Source: Microbacterium sp. SORGH_AS_0428 (GTDB lineage Bacteria; Actinomycetota; Actinomycetes; Actinomycetales; Microbacteriaceae). From it: a stretch of 64,000 nt of DNA. The notes beneath the pieces are model-generated. The model was not told where the DNA came from, ran no database searches, and worked only from the letters and a program-made list of their open reading frames with translations. Made by a program: the position numbers and the translations under genes. The DNA is taken from NCBI RefSeq assembly GCF_031453615.1, contig NZ_JAVIZT010000001.1, positions 1,364,001 through 1,428,000 on the forward strand, written 5' to 3'. Of this stretch, positions 17,865 through 25,690 are shown in pieces; position 1 is the first letter of the stretch; every line of letters begins with the position of its first letter.

Positions 17865-18182
17865 ATGATCATCGTCACGACGAACGACGTCCCCGGTCGC
17901 ACGATCACCGAGGTGCACGGCGAGGTCTTCGGCCTCACCGTGCGCTCACGCCACATCGGCTCGAACATCGGCGCCTCGTTCAAGGCCCTCGCCGGCGGCG
18001 AGCTCAAGGGCATCACCGAGCTGTTGCAACAGACCCGTACCGAGGCGTTGTCGCGCCTCGCGGCGGAGGCGCAGCAGAAGGGCGCGAATGCCGTGGTGGC
18101 GTTCCGGTTCGAGACGAACGACTACGGAGACACGGGCGGCGTCGAGGTCTGTGCGTACGGCACCGCCGTGACGCTCGCCTGA
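17865..18182 (+). CDS. YbjQ/UPF0145 family protein
   Basis: 105-aa cytosolic protein of the YbjQ (heavy-metal-binding domain) family. Family features are visible: the N-terminal beta strand MIIVTTNDVPGRTI, EVHGEVFGLTVRSRHIGSNIGASFKAL, the helix ELLQQTRTEALSRLAAEAQQKGANAVVAFRF, and a C-terminal strand. The family forms pentamers in solved structures and its role is unknown; metal binding is suggested but unproven. The start is set by the TAGGGT box 7 bp upstream. It is divergent from kdp. Confidence 0.82.
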   Translation: MIIVTTNDVPGRTITEVHGEVFGLTVRSRHIGSNIGASFKALAGGELKGITELLQQTRTEALSRLAAEAQQKGANAVVAFRFETNDYGDTGGVEVCAYGTAVTLA

Positions 18183-18186
18183 CGCC

Positions 18187-18411
18187 TCAGATGATCGCGT
18201 CGGCGTAGGCGGCCGCCTCCAGCACCGCCTTGGCGTCGTCGAGGCTCGCGAAGACACCTCGACAGGTGCCGAGACCGTCGACGGCTTCGAAGCCGGTCGC
18301 ATTCTCGGTCACGGTGCCGACGAAGGCGACCGCGGTGCTGGCGACGTGGAGACCGTCTTCGACCTGCACCCACAGCGCCCGCGGAGCCGCGCCGGGCACC
18401 TGCTGGATCAT
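18187..18411 (-). CDS. Small hypothetical protein (74 aa)
   Basis: 74-aa soluble protein of unknown function: MIQQVPGAAPRALWVQVEDG, then VAFVGTVTENATGFEAVDGLG and ASLDDAKAVLEAAAYAD. It reads like a small alpha/beta domain with no cysteine motif or membrane helix. I prefer ATG 18411 because GGGAG lies 8 bp upstream; an in-frame start at 18456 would add 15 residues. It is convergent with the YbjQ gene, with only 4 bp between the stops. Confidence 0.6.
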   Translation of the reverse strand: MIQQVPGAAPRALWVQVEDGLHVASTAVAFVGTVTENATGFEAVDGLGTCRGVFASLDDAKAVLEAAAYADAII

Positions 18412-18517
18412 CGTGTGAGCTCCCACATCGGAGATTCTGCGTCGACCCTCCGACATCCGACCGCCCCTGGCAGGGAGGGGAACGATCTGCTAGTCACGGG
18501 GGCAGGGAGGAGGCGAC

Positions 18518-19015
18518 ATGTCGGAGGACGAGCGGGATGCCGTGCCCGGAGACGGCCGTGACGAGAGCGCGAACGAACGGGCGGATCGTAACTGGGACGA
18601 GCTCGTGCAGGAGCTGCGCGTCATGCAGACCGGCACGCAGATCCTGACCGGGTTCCTGCTCGCCGTCGCCTTCCAGCCCCGCTTCACCGAGCTCGACGCA
18701 CTCCAGGTCGCTCTCTACATCGCGCTCGTCGTGCTCGCGGGCCTCTCGACCCTTCTCGCACTCGCTCCTGTCACGCTGCACCGGACGGTGTTCGCCCGCC
18801 GGATGAAGCCGGCCCTGGTGAGGGTCGCTGCGCGCATCGTCGCGATCGATCTCGCCGTCATCGCCCTGCTCAGCGTCGGCGTCACGGCCCTCATCGTCGA
18901 TGTCGCGATCGGCCGGACGGCAGGAGCAGTGGCACTGATCGTGGGCGCCGTCCTCGTCGTGGGGCTCTGGATCGTGCTGCCGCGCCGGTTCCGGCGCGGG
19001 ACCCACAGTAGTTAA
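18518..19015 (+). CDS. DUF6328 family membrane protein
   Basis: 165-aa integral membrane protein. The acidic N-terminus leads into RNWDELVQELRVMQTGTQIL, the recognisable DUF6328 motif. Four hydrophobic helices follow (about 41-55, 64-85, 107-126 and 133-153), then a basic C-terminus. The function is unknown. It has a strong GGGAGGAGG Shine-Dalgarno. The final codons contain the first of three AGTTAA boxes that precede the next gene. Confidence 0.78.
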   Translation: MSEDERDAVPGDGRDESANERADRNWDELVQELRVMQTGTQILTGFLLAVAFQPRFTELDALQVALYIALVVLAGLSTLLALAPVTLHRTVFARRMKPALVRVAARIVAIDLAVIALLSVGVTALIVDVAIGRTAGAVALIVGAVLVVGLWIVLPRRFRRGTHSS

Positions 19016-19038
19016 GCTAGTTAAACGGAATTAGTTAA
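19010..19038. promoter_or_regulatory. Three AGTTAA boxes upstream of the DUF7882 gene
   Basis: AGTTAA occurs at 19010-19015, 19019-19024 and 19033-19038, an AT-rich island in GC-rich DNA. The same word, as the palindrome AGTTAACT (19832-19839), lies just upstream of the nearby marR gene. This pairing suggests operators for that MarR protein. Confidence 0.5.
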
Positions 19039-19065
19039 GCGCTCTCCCGGGGTTACTTTAGGGCA

Positions 19066-19389
19066 ATGGGCCAATTGCTTTACGACGGCGGGAGCCAGTC
19101 TTTCGATATCGATGACCGAGCCCTCGCACATCTGCGCCTCGTCTTCATGAACAAGCTGCGCCGCGGAGAACCGTTCCTCCTGCACCTCGCCGACACGAGC
19201 GGCATCGGCACCCGCAGTCTCTGGGTGCACCCGGGCATCTCCCTGGTGTTCGCCTTCTACGGCAGCCGCAATCCCGCGCTCAACCGGGAGTGGCTGGACG
19301 CCATGATGGCCGAGGCCAACGGCCCGCACGGCTTGACGCTGTCGCCCGAGCCGGCAGTCAGCGACACTCCGCATCGACAGCCTGCGTGA
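19066..19389 (+). CDS. DUF7882 family protein (often mislabelled DNA ligase-like)
   Basis: 107-aa small cytosolic protein. The block GQLLYDGGSQSFDIDDRALAHLRLVFMNKLRRGEPF matches (in spaced form) a protein family common in Microbacteriaceae, sometimes annotated as an ATP-dependent DNA ligase although it is far too short for one. SLWVHPGISLVFAFYG and NREWLDAMM follow. The molecular function is unknown. Its 3' end overlaps the convergent marR gene by 32 bp, and the AGTTAA boxes in its promoter suggest repression by that MarR. Confidence 0.75.
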   Translation: MGQLLYDGGSQSFDIDDRALAHLRLVFMNKLRRGEPFLLHLADTSGIGTRSLWVHPGISLVFAFYGSRNPALNREWLDAMMAEANGPHGLTLSPEPAVSDTPHRQPA

Positions 19390-19816
19390 TCTTCTCCATC
19401 AGCTGCACCACCGCGGCCGACACCTCCGGGTCGAGCTCCCCGACCGCCTGACGGATGCGGGCACCCACCGGGTCGAGGTCGTCGATGTCGGTGTCGCGAT
19501 CGAACGGCACGACGAGCTTGCTGCGACGGTCGTCGGGATTGGTGCGGAAGGTGACGAGCCCCCCGGCGTGGAGTTTGTCGAGGATGCCGCTGACCGCTGC
19601 GGGCGAGACACCCAGGTGCTCAGCGATGTCGCCGGGGGTGAGGTCCTCTCCCACATCCGCACGCTCGAGGATGAGACGCATCGCGGCGCGCGCGTTCTCG
19701 CTCGGGCCGCACGCGGTCTGACGGCGGCGGCTGAGACTCGCTTCGGCGAGCCTCAGGCGTTCGATGGCCGAGACCGCCGGATCGATCTTGCGTTCCTCTA
19801 CCGTGCTGCCAGCCAT
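19358..19816 (-). CDS. MarR family transcriptional regulator
   Basis: 152-aa winged-helix regulator. The DNA-binding region is DIAEHLGVSPAAVSGILDKLHAGGLV, followed by the wing FRTNPDDRRSKLVVPF. The N- and C-terminal helices form the dimer interface. The start ATG has GGAGC 4 bp upstream. AGTTAACT at 19832-19839 sits 16 bp upstream of the start and recurs in triplicate ahead of the DUF7882 gene, so autoregulation and control of that gene are likely. The effector is unknown. Confidence 0.82.
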   Translation of the reverse strand: MAGSTVEERKIDPAVSAIERLRLAEASLSRRRQTACGPSENARAAMRLILERADVGEDLTPGDIAEHLGVSPAAVSGILDKLHAGGLVTFRTNPDDRRSKLVVPFDRDTDIDDLDPVGARIRQAVGELDPEVSAAVVQLMEKITQAVDAECR

Positions 19817-19964
19817 GTCGCTCCGCTCACGAGTTAACTACTAGTCTGTCTAGCGACCATCCTCGCCGACCGGCGAGACGACCACAACCCGGGGACCGAG
19901 AACGACGACGCGGTTTTGCGCAACCCCTCGGCGCCCCGATATCGCCGCGCGCTATCCTGCCGGG

Positions 19965-20147
19965 ATGTACATGCTGGACGGCGGACCCCGAGCCGGGCAG
20001 CTCGTGGACGATCTCCCCGAAGGTTACGCGCTGGGAGACACGCGCTCCCCCGCTGCCGTCGTGCTCGTGGGTGACATCCCCGCTGCGCGCGCGTCCTGGC
20101 GCGACAGCTTCCCGCGGCTGCGTGCGTTGCGCCGCCAGGACGGCTGA
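19965..20147 (+). CDS. Small hypothetical protein (60 aa)
   Basis: 60-aa ORF: MYMLDGGPRAGQLVDDLPEG, then AVVLVGDIPAARASW and a basic C-terminus. TATCCT at 19953-19958 ends six bases before the ATG, the same leaderless pattern as several neighbours, which supports both the gene and its start. No family is recognised. Confidence 0.55.
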   Translation: MYMLDGGPRAGQLVDDLPEGYALGDTRSPAAVVLVGDIPAARASWRDSFPRLRALRRQDG

Positions 20148-20158
20148 CTCCCCCCACG

Positions 20159-21607
20159 TCACGGCCGCTCCCCGCCCTTCGCGTCGACCAATGAGAGCGG
20201 ATCGGCGATGTCCTCGAGCGACTTGCCTGCGGCACTGACGCCGAAGATGCCGCACACCACGCCGCCGAGCATCATCACGGCCGAGCCGAGAACGTACCCC
20301 CAGAAGAGCGGGCCGCGATCCGAGCCGTCCCCGATCAGGGCCCCGTAGAGGGCGGGCGCACCGGCTCCGACGAGCTGCCCGATCGAGAACACGTACGAGA
20401 TCACCTGGCTTCGCAGCTCCAGCGGGAAGATCTCGCTCACCGTCAGATAGGCCGCCGACGCGCCGGCCGAGGCGAAGAAGAACGACGCGCACCAGAAGAC
20501 GGTGTGCGTCACCGCGTCCAGGGCGCCGACGTGGAACAGGAATGCGCTGGCCAACAGGATGAGACCGGCCAGCACGTACGTGCCGAACAGCATCCGTCGC
20601 CGCCCCCACGTATCGAAGAAGTGCCCCAGCACGAGCGCTCCGGCGAGGTTGCCCAGCGCGAAGACGATGAAGTACTGCGACGCGGATGCGGGCGGCACGT
20701 CGTAGAAGTTCTCGAGCACGAGCGCGTAGGTGAAGAAGATCGCGTTGTACAGGAACGACTGCGTCACCATCATCGTCACCCCGACCAGGGTGCGCCGTGG
20801 GTATTGACGGAAGAGCACCTTGGCGATCACGAGGAACGGCACGCGTCCGTACTCCTTCACGACGATCGCCTTGCTCTCATCGACGGGCGGGATCTGTTTC
20901 CCCTCCTTGCGGATGCGCTCCTCGATCTCGTCGACGCCGCGTTCGGCCTCCTCCTCGCGCCCGTGCGTCATCTGCCAGCGAGGGCTCTCCGGGATGTGGC
21001 GGCGCAGCCAGATGATGAGGATCCCGAGCACGGGACCCACGAAGAAGCTCAGCCGCCAGCCGAGGTCCTCCGCGAAGATGTCCTGGTTCAGGAAGAAGGA
21101 GCTGGCCACGGCACCGAGGGCCGCGCCACCCCAGTAGGTGCCGTTGATGGCGATGTCGACGCGTCCGCGGTACTTCGCGGGGATGATCTCGTCGATGGCC
21201 GAGTTGATCGCCGCGTACTCTCCGCCGATGCCGGCACCTGCGACGAAGCGCCAGATGTAGAAGAACCAGGGCGCGAAGGCGAGACCGGCGACAGCGCTTC
21301 CGACGAGGTAGATCGCGAGGGAGATGAGAAAGAGGTTCTTGCGCCCGAGCTTGTCGGTCAAGCGTCCGAAGACGAGCGCGCCGGTGACCTGCCCCAGCAG
21401 GTAGAAGGTGGCGGCCAGCCCCACTTCGAACGAGCCCATGCCGAGGGTCGCCGCATAACCGGTCGCCGCGACGATCTGCACTTCGAGTCCGTCGAGGATC
21501 CAGGAGAAGCCGAGACCCACGACGATCATCCAGTGGAATCTCGACCACGGCAGGCGATCCATGCGGGCGGGAACGAGGGATCTGATCTCGGCGGGTTGCA
21601 GCGACAT
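20159..21607 (-). CDS. MFS transporter (sugar/aromatic-acid porter type)
   Basis: 482-aa major facilitator with 12 predicted helices. Seen: the helix 2-3 loop motif GRLTDKLGRKNL, the helix 4 motif RFVAGAGIGGEYAAINSAIDE typical of sugar and metabolite:H+ symporters, a central hydrophilic loop (about 220-265), and the repeat loop GHFFDTWGRRRM. The N-terminal block DRLPWSRFHWMIVVGLGFSW is common in actinobacterial porters. The substrate is not readable. AAGGAG lies 7 bp upstream of the ATG. It stands alone on the strand. Confidence 0.85.
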   Translation of the reverse strand: MSLQPAEIRSLVPARMDRLPWSRFHWMIVVGLGFSWILDGLEVQIVAATGYAATLGMGSFEVGLAATFYLLGQVTGALVFGRLTDKLGRKNLFLISLAIYLVGSAVAGLAFAPWFFYIWRFVAGAGIGGEYAAINSAIDEIIPAKYRGRVDIAINGTYWGGAALGAVASSFFLNQDIFAEDLGWRLSFFVGPVLGILIIWLRRHIPESPRWQMTHGREEEAERGVDEIEERIRKEGKQIPPVDESKAIVVKEYGRVPFLVIAKVLFRQYPRRTLVGVTMMVTQSFLYNAIFFTYALVLENFYDVPPASASQYFIVFALGNLAGALVLGHFFDTWGRRRMLFGTYVLAGLILLASAFLFHVGALDAVTHTVFWCASFFFASAGASAAYLTVSEIFPLELRSQVISYVFSIGQLVGAGAPALYGALIGDGSDRGPLFWGYVLGSAVMMLGGVVCGIFGVSAAGKSLEDIADPLSLVDAKGGERP

Positions 21608-21734
21608 GACTCACTCCTTCTGCAGGAGGCTCCGCTGCCCCTGCCGCCGACCTTCCTACTCCCGCACCGCGCACCGCGACCGAAGCTTGACCCGGGCGGC
21701 ACCGAGGAGTACGCGCATCGCCTACCGTCGAGGG

Positions 21735-22286
21735 ATGAGCCCGCTCCTGGCATCCGTGACCACCGCCGTCGTCGAATGGCGCACCCGCGACGGTGCGGAG
21801 GAGACGACACGCACGGACTTCGTGGAGGCGCTTCGCGATCACGGCCAGGCGGCGCTCGAGCGCTCGGGCCCGCCGACGCACGTCACCGCCAGCGCCTTCG
21901 TGTTCGACGAGGACGCGGCGCACGTGCTGCTGTGCTTCCACGGCAAGGGCCGGTTCTGGGTGCAGCCCGGCGGGCACCTCGAGGCGGGCGACACCTCCGT
22001 GGAGGGCGCCGCGCTGCGCGAGCTGCGGGAGGAGACCGGGGTCTCTCCCGCGCAGCTCGGCGGCGTCGCGGTGGCGGATCTCGATCATCACGCGCTCGGC
22101 GGCGGGTTCGGCCGATGCGCGTCGCACCTCGACATCGGCGTCGTGGGCCGCGTCTCCGACCTGAACGCGCCGCTCGTGGTCAGCGACGAATCGGATGCGG
22201 TGGCGTGGTGGCCGGTGGCGGCGCTGCCGCCCGACTCGGCACCGGGCCTCGCCGATCGCCTCGCCCGCGTGCTCGCGGCGCGCTGA
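21735..22286 (+). CDS. NUDIX hydrolase
   Basis: 183-aa hydrolase. The Nudix box is complete (GGHLEAGDTS, seven residues, then RELREETGV), giving the divalent-metal site that cleaves a nucleoside diphosphate-X bond. The flanking GKGRFWVQPGG and CASHLDIGVVGRV are consistent. TACCGT at 21723-21728 ends 6 bp before the ATG, suggesting a leaderless transcript. The substrate is not identifiable. Confidence 0.85.
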   Translation: MSPLLASVTTAVVEWRTRDGAEETTRTDFVEALRDHGQAALERSGPPTHVTASAFVFDEDAAHVLLCFHGKGRFWVQPGGHLEAGDTSVEGAALRELREETGVSPAQLGGVAVADLDHHALGGGFGRCASHLDIGVVGRVSDLNAPLVVSDESDAVAWWPVAALPPDSAPGLADRLARVLAAR

Positions 22287-22292
22287 GCGGCT

Positions 22293-22832
22293 CTACTGCG
22301 CGGGCTGCACGAGCAGCTCGGCGTCGACAGACGTGCCGTTCAGCTCGAGGTAGAGCCGGGACTCCACGACGGAGACCGTCACGGTGTTGCGCCGCTCGAG
22401 GGAGGGACGCGCCTGGTCGATGAACCCGGGCGTGAAGCTGACGAGGCGGATCGCATCGCCCCGGTGGATCTTCTTGCCGTCCCACGAGGCGGCGACCTTC
22501 GCCGGGTCGCGATGGGTGTAGACGACCACACGGTCGGCGAGCTTGCTGCCGAAGTGCAGACGCGCCGCATCCGGCGCCCCGACCTCGATCCACGCGGTGA
22601 TCGCACCCGTCGCATCCCGCACGAGCACCGCGGGCTCCTCCGCCTGCGAGATCCCCTCGCTGAAGGCGATCCCTTCTTCGTACTCCAGACAGAATGCGAG
22701 CACCCGGGTGAGCATGAACGCATCCGTCTCGGAGGGATGGCGCGCCGCCCGGAGCGTGAACTGCTCGTACACCCCGCGGTCCACATCCGACAGCGTCACA
22801 TCGAACGTGTACATCGTCGCGCCGGCAGCCAT
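22293..22832 (-). CDS. YaeQ family protein
   Basis: 179-aa protein of the YaeQ family (PD-(D/E)XK nuclease-like fold, function unproven). Family blocks seen are MYTFDVTLSDVDRGVYEQF, LRAARHPSETDAFMLTRVLAF, AFSEGISQAEEPAVLVRD, AWIEVGAPDAARL and VVVYTHRD. TAGGCT at minus 22846-22841 lies 8 bp before the ATG, another leaderless candidate. It is convergent with the NUDIX gene. Confidence 0.88.
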   Translation of the reverse strand: MAAGATMYTFDVTLSDVDRGVYEQFTLRAARHPSETDAFMLTRVLAFCLEYEEGIAFSEGISQAEEPAVLVRDATGAITAWIEVGAPDAARLHFGSKLADRVVVYTHRDPAKVAASWDGKKIHRGDAIRLVSFTPGFIDQARPSLERRNTVTVSVVESRLYLELNGTSVDAELLVQPAQ

Positions 22833-22950
22833 AGCTCTCGAGCCTACGCGCCCGTCGCCGCTCGCCGAGCGCGCATCCGTTCACCCAGTGAGCATCTGAT
22901 CGCGTGCTCGCCGGATGACACCGCGCTCACTCGACGGGCAGGTGGTCGGT

Positions 22951-24444
22951 TCAGCGCCGACCGCGCCAGCGCGCCGCGATCGTGGCGGTGACCACACCCG
23001 CCACCGCGCAGGTCGCGAGCGGAACCGCGGGAAGGAGCACGATCGCCGCCCCCGATGCCGCGGCCAGCACGACTGCGTCCAGCGCCCACACGAGCCGCAC
23101 GCCCGCCATCGGGTCGCCCATCGGCGTCGGCACCGGCGCGAGCAGGGCGGGAGGCATCGGGCCCTTCAGCGCGCTCGCCAGCCGAAGTGCCAGCGCCATC
23201 AGCGCCCCCAGCACTGCCACCAGGACGGCCGAGGCCCCGTTCGCGACGGGGACGACGGTCACGGCGAGCCCGGCCGCGAGCGTCGCCAGAGCGACGGCGA
23301 CCACGAGCGGGAACAGTGCGTGCCACGCGACGAGCGTCGCATCCGCCACACCGTACAGCGGCACATCGGCCGCAGCGCTCGCGGCGTGACGGATGCCGTC
23401 GGTCACCGGCCCGAGGCCCGCGAAGGAGAGGAGGCCGGCGACGGCGCCGAGCAGAAGCGTCGGCGTACCGGGTACGAGCGCGAGCACCGCCAGGACGCCG
23501 GCGAGCGCCAGCGCCGTCGCCCCGAGCGCAAGACGCAGCGGTGTGCGCAGGGACCCGACGGCATCCCGGCGCAGGACGACCGACCAGAGCGGGCCGCGAG
23601 AAGCGAGGGCGCGCAGGCGACGACCGTGCGCCGGTCGGGCACGGTAGAGCTCCGATGCCTGTCCGAGATCGAGCCCCGCTATCGATGTCTGTGCCGCATC
23701 CGCGCGCGAGGCCTGCGCGAGCAGATCGTCCGTGCGCAGCCGGTCCAGCAGCCACGGGACCGACGCCGCGAGGGCGAGCGCGAGGACCGTCAGCGGGATG
23801 AGGCCGCCCGTCGCGCCGCCGAGCGGGTAGACCGCGGCCACCCAGCCCATCGGCGTGGCGACGCCCGCGGCAGGAACGGCGACTGCGAGCGCCCCGAGGC
23901 AGAGCACGAAGGCCGCGGCCGGGAGCGCGAGGCGCGGGAGGGCCTGTCCGAGCAGCCAGGCGCAGACCGTGACCGCTCCGCCCAGCGCACCGGCCGCAAC
24001 GAAGCCGGCGACGGCGGTCGCGGAGGCCATCCCGTTCGCCGCGAGGCTCCCACCCGCCAGCACCGCCGCCGCGGTCCACAGCCCGATCGAGAGGATCCCC
24101 GCGGTCAGCACGGGCCCCAGGAAGGCTCTCGAGCGCGGGATGGCGCTGGCTCCCAGCGCATAGCTGAGTGCGGGCGGGCGAAGAGCCGGACCGCGCGAGG
24201 GTCCCGCCGCCAACGCCGCCGCCCAGATGACCGCGGCGACCAGTGCGATGACGCGGGGCGCGCGCGGGTCGGCGAACAGCGCCAGCCCGCCGGGTCCTGC
24301 AGCCCCCAGCCAGACGGCTCGCACGACCGGCGCCACCGCCACGAGGGCGACCATCGCGAGCAGGTACACGGTGAAGGCCAGCTCGCCGCTCCTGGCGCCC
24401 CGCTGCCGCCACAGGGCGACGGCGGTGCGCACGCCGCCGCTCAC
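22951..24444 (-). CDS. Predicted ABC exporter membrane subunit, unusual Ala-rich polytopic protein
   Basis: 497-aa protein with about 12 hydrophobic helices and an extreme Ala/Leu/Val/Gly composition. A soluble stretch (about 235-290) lies in the middle, so it resembles two six-helix halves. I recognise no permease family signature. Its ATG overlaps the stop of the ABC ATPase gene (ATGA), which makes it the likely membrane partner. The marR-ATPase-permease order suggests export of a toxic or signalling compound sensed by the MarR protein. The substrate is unknown. Confidence 0.65.
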   Translation of the reverse strand: MSGGVRTAVALWRQRGARSGELAFTVYLLAMVALVAVAPVVRAVWLGAAGPGGLALFADPRAPRVIALVAAVIWAAALAAGPSRGPALRPPALSYALGASAIPRSRAFLGPVLTAGILSIGLWTAAAVLAGGSLAANGMASATAVAGFVAAGALGGAVTVCAWLLGQALPRLALPAAAFVLCLGALAVAVPAAGVATPMGWVAAVYPLGGATGGLIPLTVLALALAASVPWLLDRLRTDDLLAQASRADAAQTSIAGLDLGQASELYRARPAHGRRLRALASRGPLWSVVLRRDAVGSLRTPLRLALGATALALAGVLAVLALVPGTPTLLLGAVAGLLSFAGLGPVTDGIRHAASAAADVPLYGVADATLVAWHALFPLVVAVALATLAAGLAVTVVPVANGASAVLVAVLGALMALALRLASALKGPMPPALLAPVPTPMGDPMAGVRLVWALDAVVLAAASGAAIVLLPAVPLATCAVAGVVTATIAARWRGRR

Positions 24445-25067
24445 GCGACACGCTCCAGGTACACCGTCTCGTCGGCGACGATCTGCGCAAGCCGCGGATG
24501 GTGCGTCGCGACGACGAGGGTGACGCCCGCGTCGCGTCGCGCCCGCAGCGCCGCGATGACCGCATCAACGTGCTCGGGGTCGAGACGCTGCTCGGGTTCG
24601 TCGAGCAGAAGCACATCGCACGGACGCACGAGCACGAGCGCGAGGCCGAAGAGCTGCGTCTGCCCCGACGACAGCTCATGGGGGAACCGCTCGTGCAGCG
24701 TCTGCAGACCGAGCTCGCTCAGCACGGCGCGCGCACGGGTCTCGGCCTCAGCCGGCGCGAACCACGTCACCGCGACGAGGCGGACATGCTCGAGCACGGT
24801 GAGATCGGGCGCGAACGGCGGCAGCCCGATCATCGCGGCGACCCGTCGCCGATAGCGGCGATCACGCTGCGAGATCGCGGCCCCGGCGATGCGCGCCGAT
24901 CCGGCGGACGGCGCTTGCATACCGGCGAGCACGCGCAGGAGGGTCGTCTTCCCCGAACCGTTCCCTCCCCGCACGGCCAGCGCCGTGCCCGCATCCACAC
25001 GCCGGGTGATCGTGTCGAGCAGCGTGACATCACCGGAGACGACGCGCACGGCATCGACCTCGATCAT
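24441..25067 (-). CDS. ABC transporter ATP-binding protein
   Basis: 208-aa compact ATPase. Walker A is GGNGSGKTT (about 34-42), the signature is the variant LSSGQTQ, Walker B is DVLLLDEPEQRLD, and the H-loop His is in VATHHPRL. The small size and single domain are typical of drug/antibiotic-type exporters. It overlaps marR upstream and the permease downstream, each by ATGA, so all three are one translational unit. Confidence 0.88.
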   Translation of the reverse strand: MIEVDAVRVVSGDVTLLDTITRRVDAGTALAVRGGNGSGKTTLLRVLAGMQAPSAGSARIAGAAISQRDRRYRRRVAAMIGLPPFAPDLTVLEHVRLVAVTWFAPAEAETRARAVLSELGLQTLHERFPHELSSGQTQLFGLALVLVRPCDVLLLDEPEQRLDPEHVDAVIAALRARRDAGVTLVVATHHPRLAQIVADETVYLERVA

Positions 25068-25582
25068 GCGACATCCCCCTCGGACACGGCGCGCCGACGC
25101 CGGGCGGCTGCAGAGCGCGGCGACGTGTGCCTCATATGGTCACGCACCCGGCCGAGGATGTCAGCGAGGGCATCGACGTCGCCGGCCGAGAGCCGCGCGA
25201 AGAGGAGATCTTCCAGGATCGCGATGTGCCCGGGGAAGACCCGTCCGAGCACCTCGCTGCCCTGCGCGGTCAGGGTCACCGCAACGCTGCGCTCATCGTC
25301 TGGCGCGGTCGATCGGGCGAGAAGCCCTCGTTTCTCGAGAACCTGAGCCTGGTAGGTCAGGCCGCTGCGGCTGTAGACGACTCCGTCGGCGAGATCCGTC
25401 ATCCGCAGGGAACCTTCCGGGGCATCACCGAGCGTCGCGAGCAGCTGGAACTGGACATAGCTCAGATCGCCGGCCTCTTTGAGCTGCTGCTCGACGGCAT
25501 GGCGCAGAAGACTGCTGACCTCGATCAGGCCGAAGTATGCGGCGAGCTGGACGGCGCTCGGACCCGGCTGAGAAGAACCCAT
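25064..25582 (-). CDS. MarR family regulator of the adjacent ABC exporter
   Basis: 172-aa winged-helix protein. The recognition region is MTDLADGVVYSRSGLTYQAQVLEKRG, the wing is RSTAPDDERSVAVTL, and the C-terminus is basic (RSAAARRRRAV). It is the first gene of a three-gene operon. TACGCT at minus 25594-25589 lies 6 bp before the ATG, so it is probably leaderless. A cluster of TTCGAA dyads in the 108-bp divergent region is the likely operator, controlling both this operon and the oxidoreductase gene. Confidence 0.85.
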   Translation of the reverse strand: MGSSQPGPSAVQLAAYFGLIEVSSLLRHAVEQQLKEAGDLSYVQFQLLATLGDAPEGSLRMTDLADGVVYSRSGLTYQAQVLEKRGLLARSTAPDDERSVAVTLTAQGSEVLGRVFPGHIAILEDLLFARLSAGDVDALADILGRVRDHMRHTSPRSAAARRRRAVSEGDVA

Positions 25583-25607
25583 GTCGCGAGCGTAACAGTG
25601 CTACCGA

Positions 25608-25671
25608 TTCGAAACAGTTGCTTCGAACTCGAATCACTGTTATCGTCGGCGACATGCTTCGAATCCGAAGC
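25608..25671. promoter_or_regulatory. Cluster of TTCGAA dyads between marR and the oxidoreductase gene
   Basis: TTCGAA lies at 25608-25613, 25622-25627 and 25658-25663. GATTCGA (25606-25612) and TCGAATC (25629-25635) form one inverted repeat, and GCTTCG/CGAAGC (25656-25661 with 25666-25671) another. A -10-like TATCGT (25641-25646) of the rightward gene lies between them. This is a strong candidate MarR operator serving both divergent promoters. Confidence 0.65.
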
Positions 25672-25690
25672 ACCTATCTGAGGAGACATC

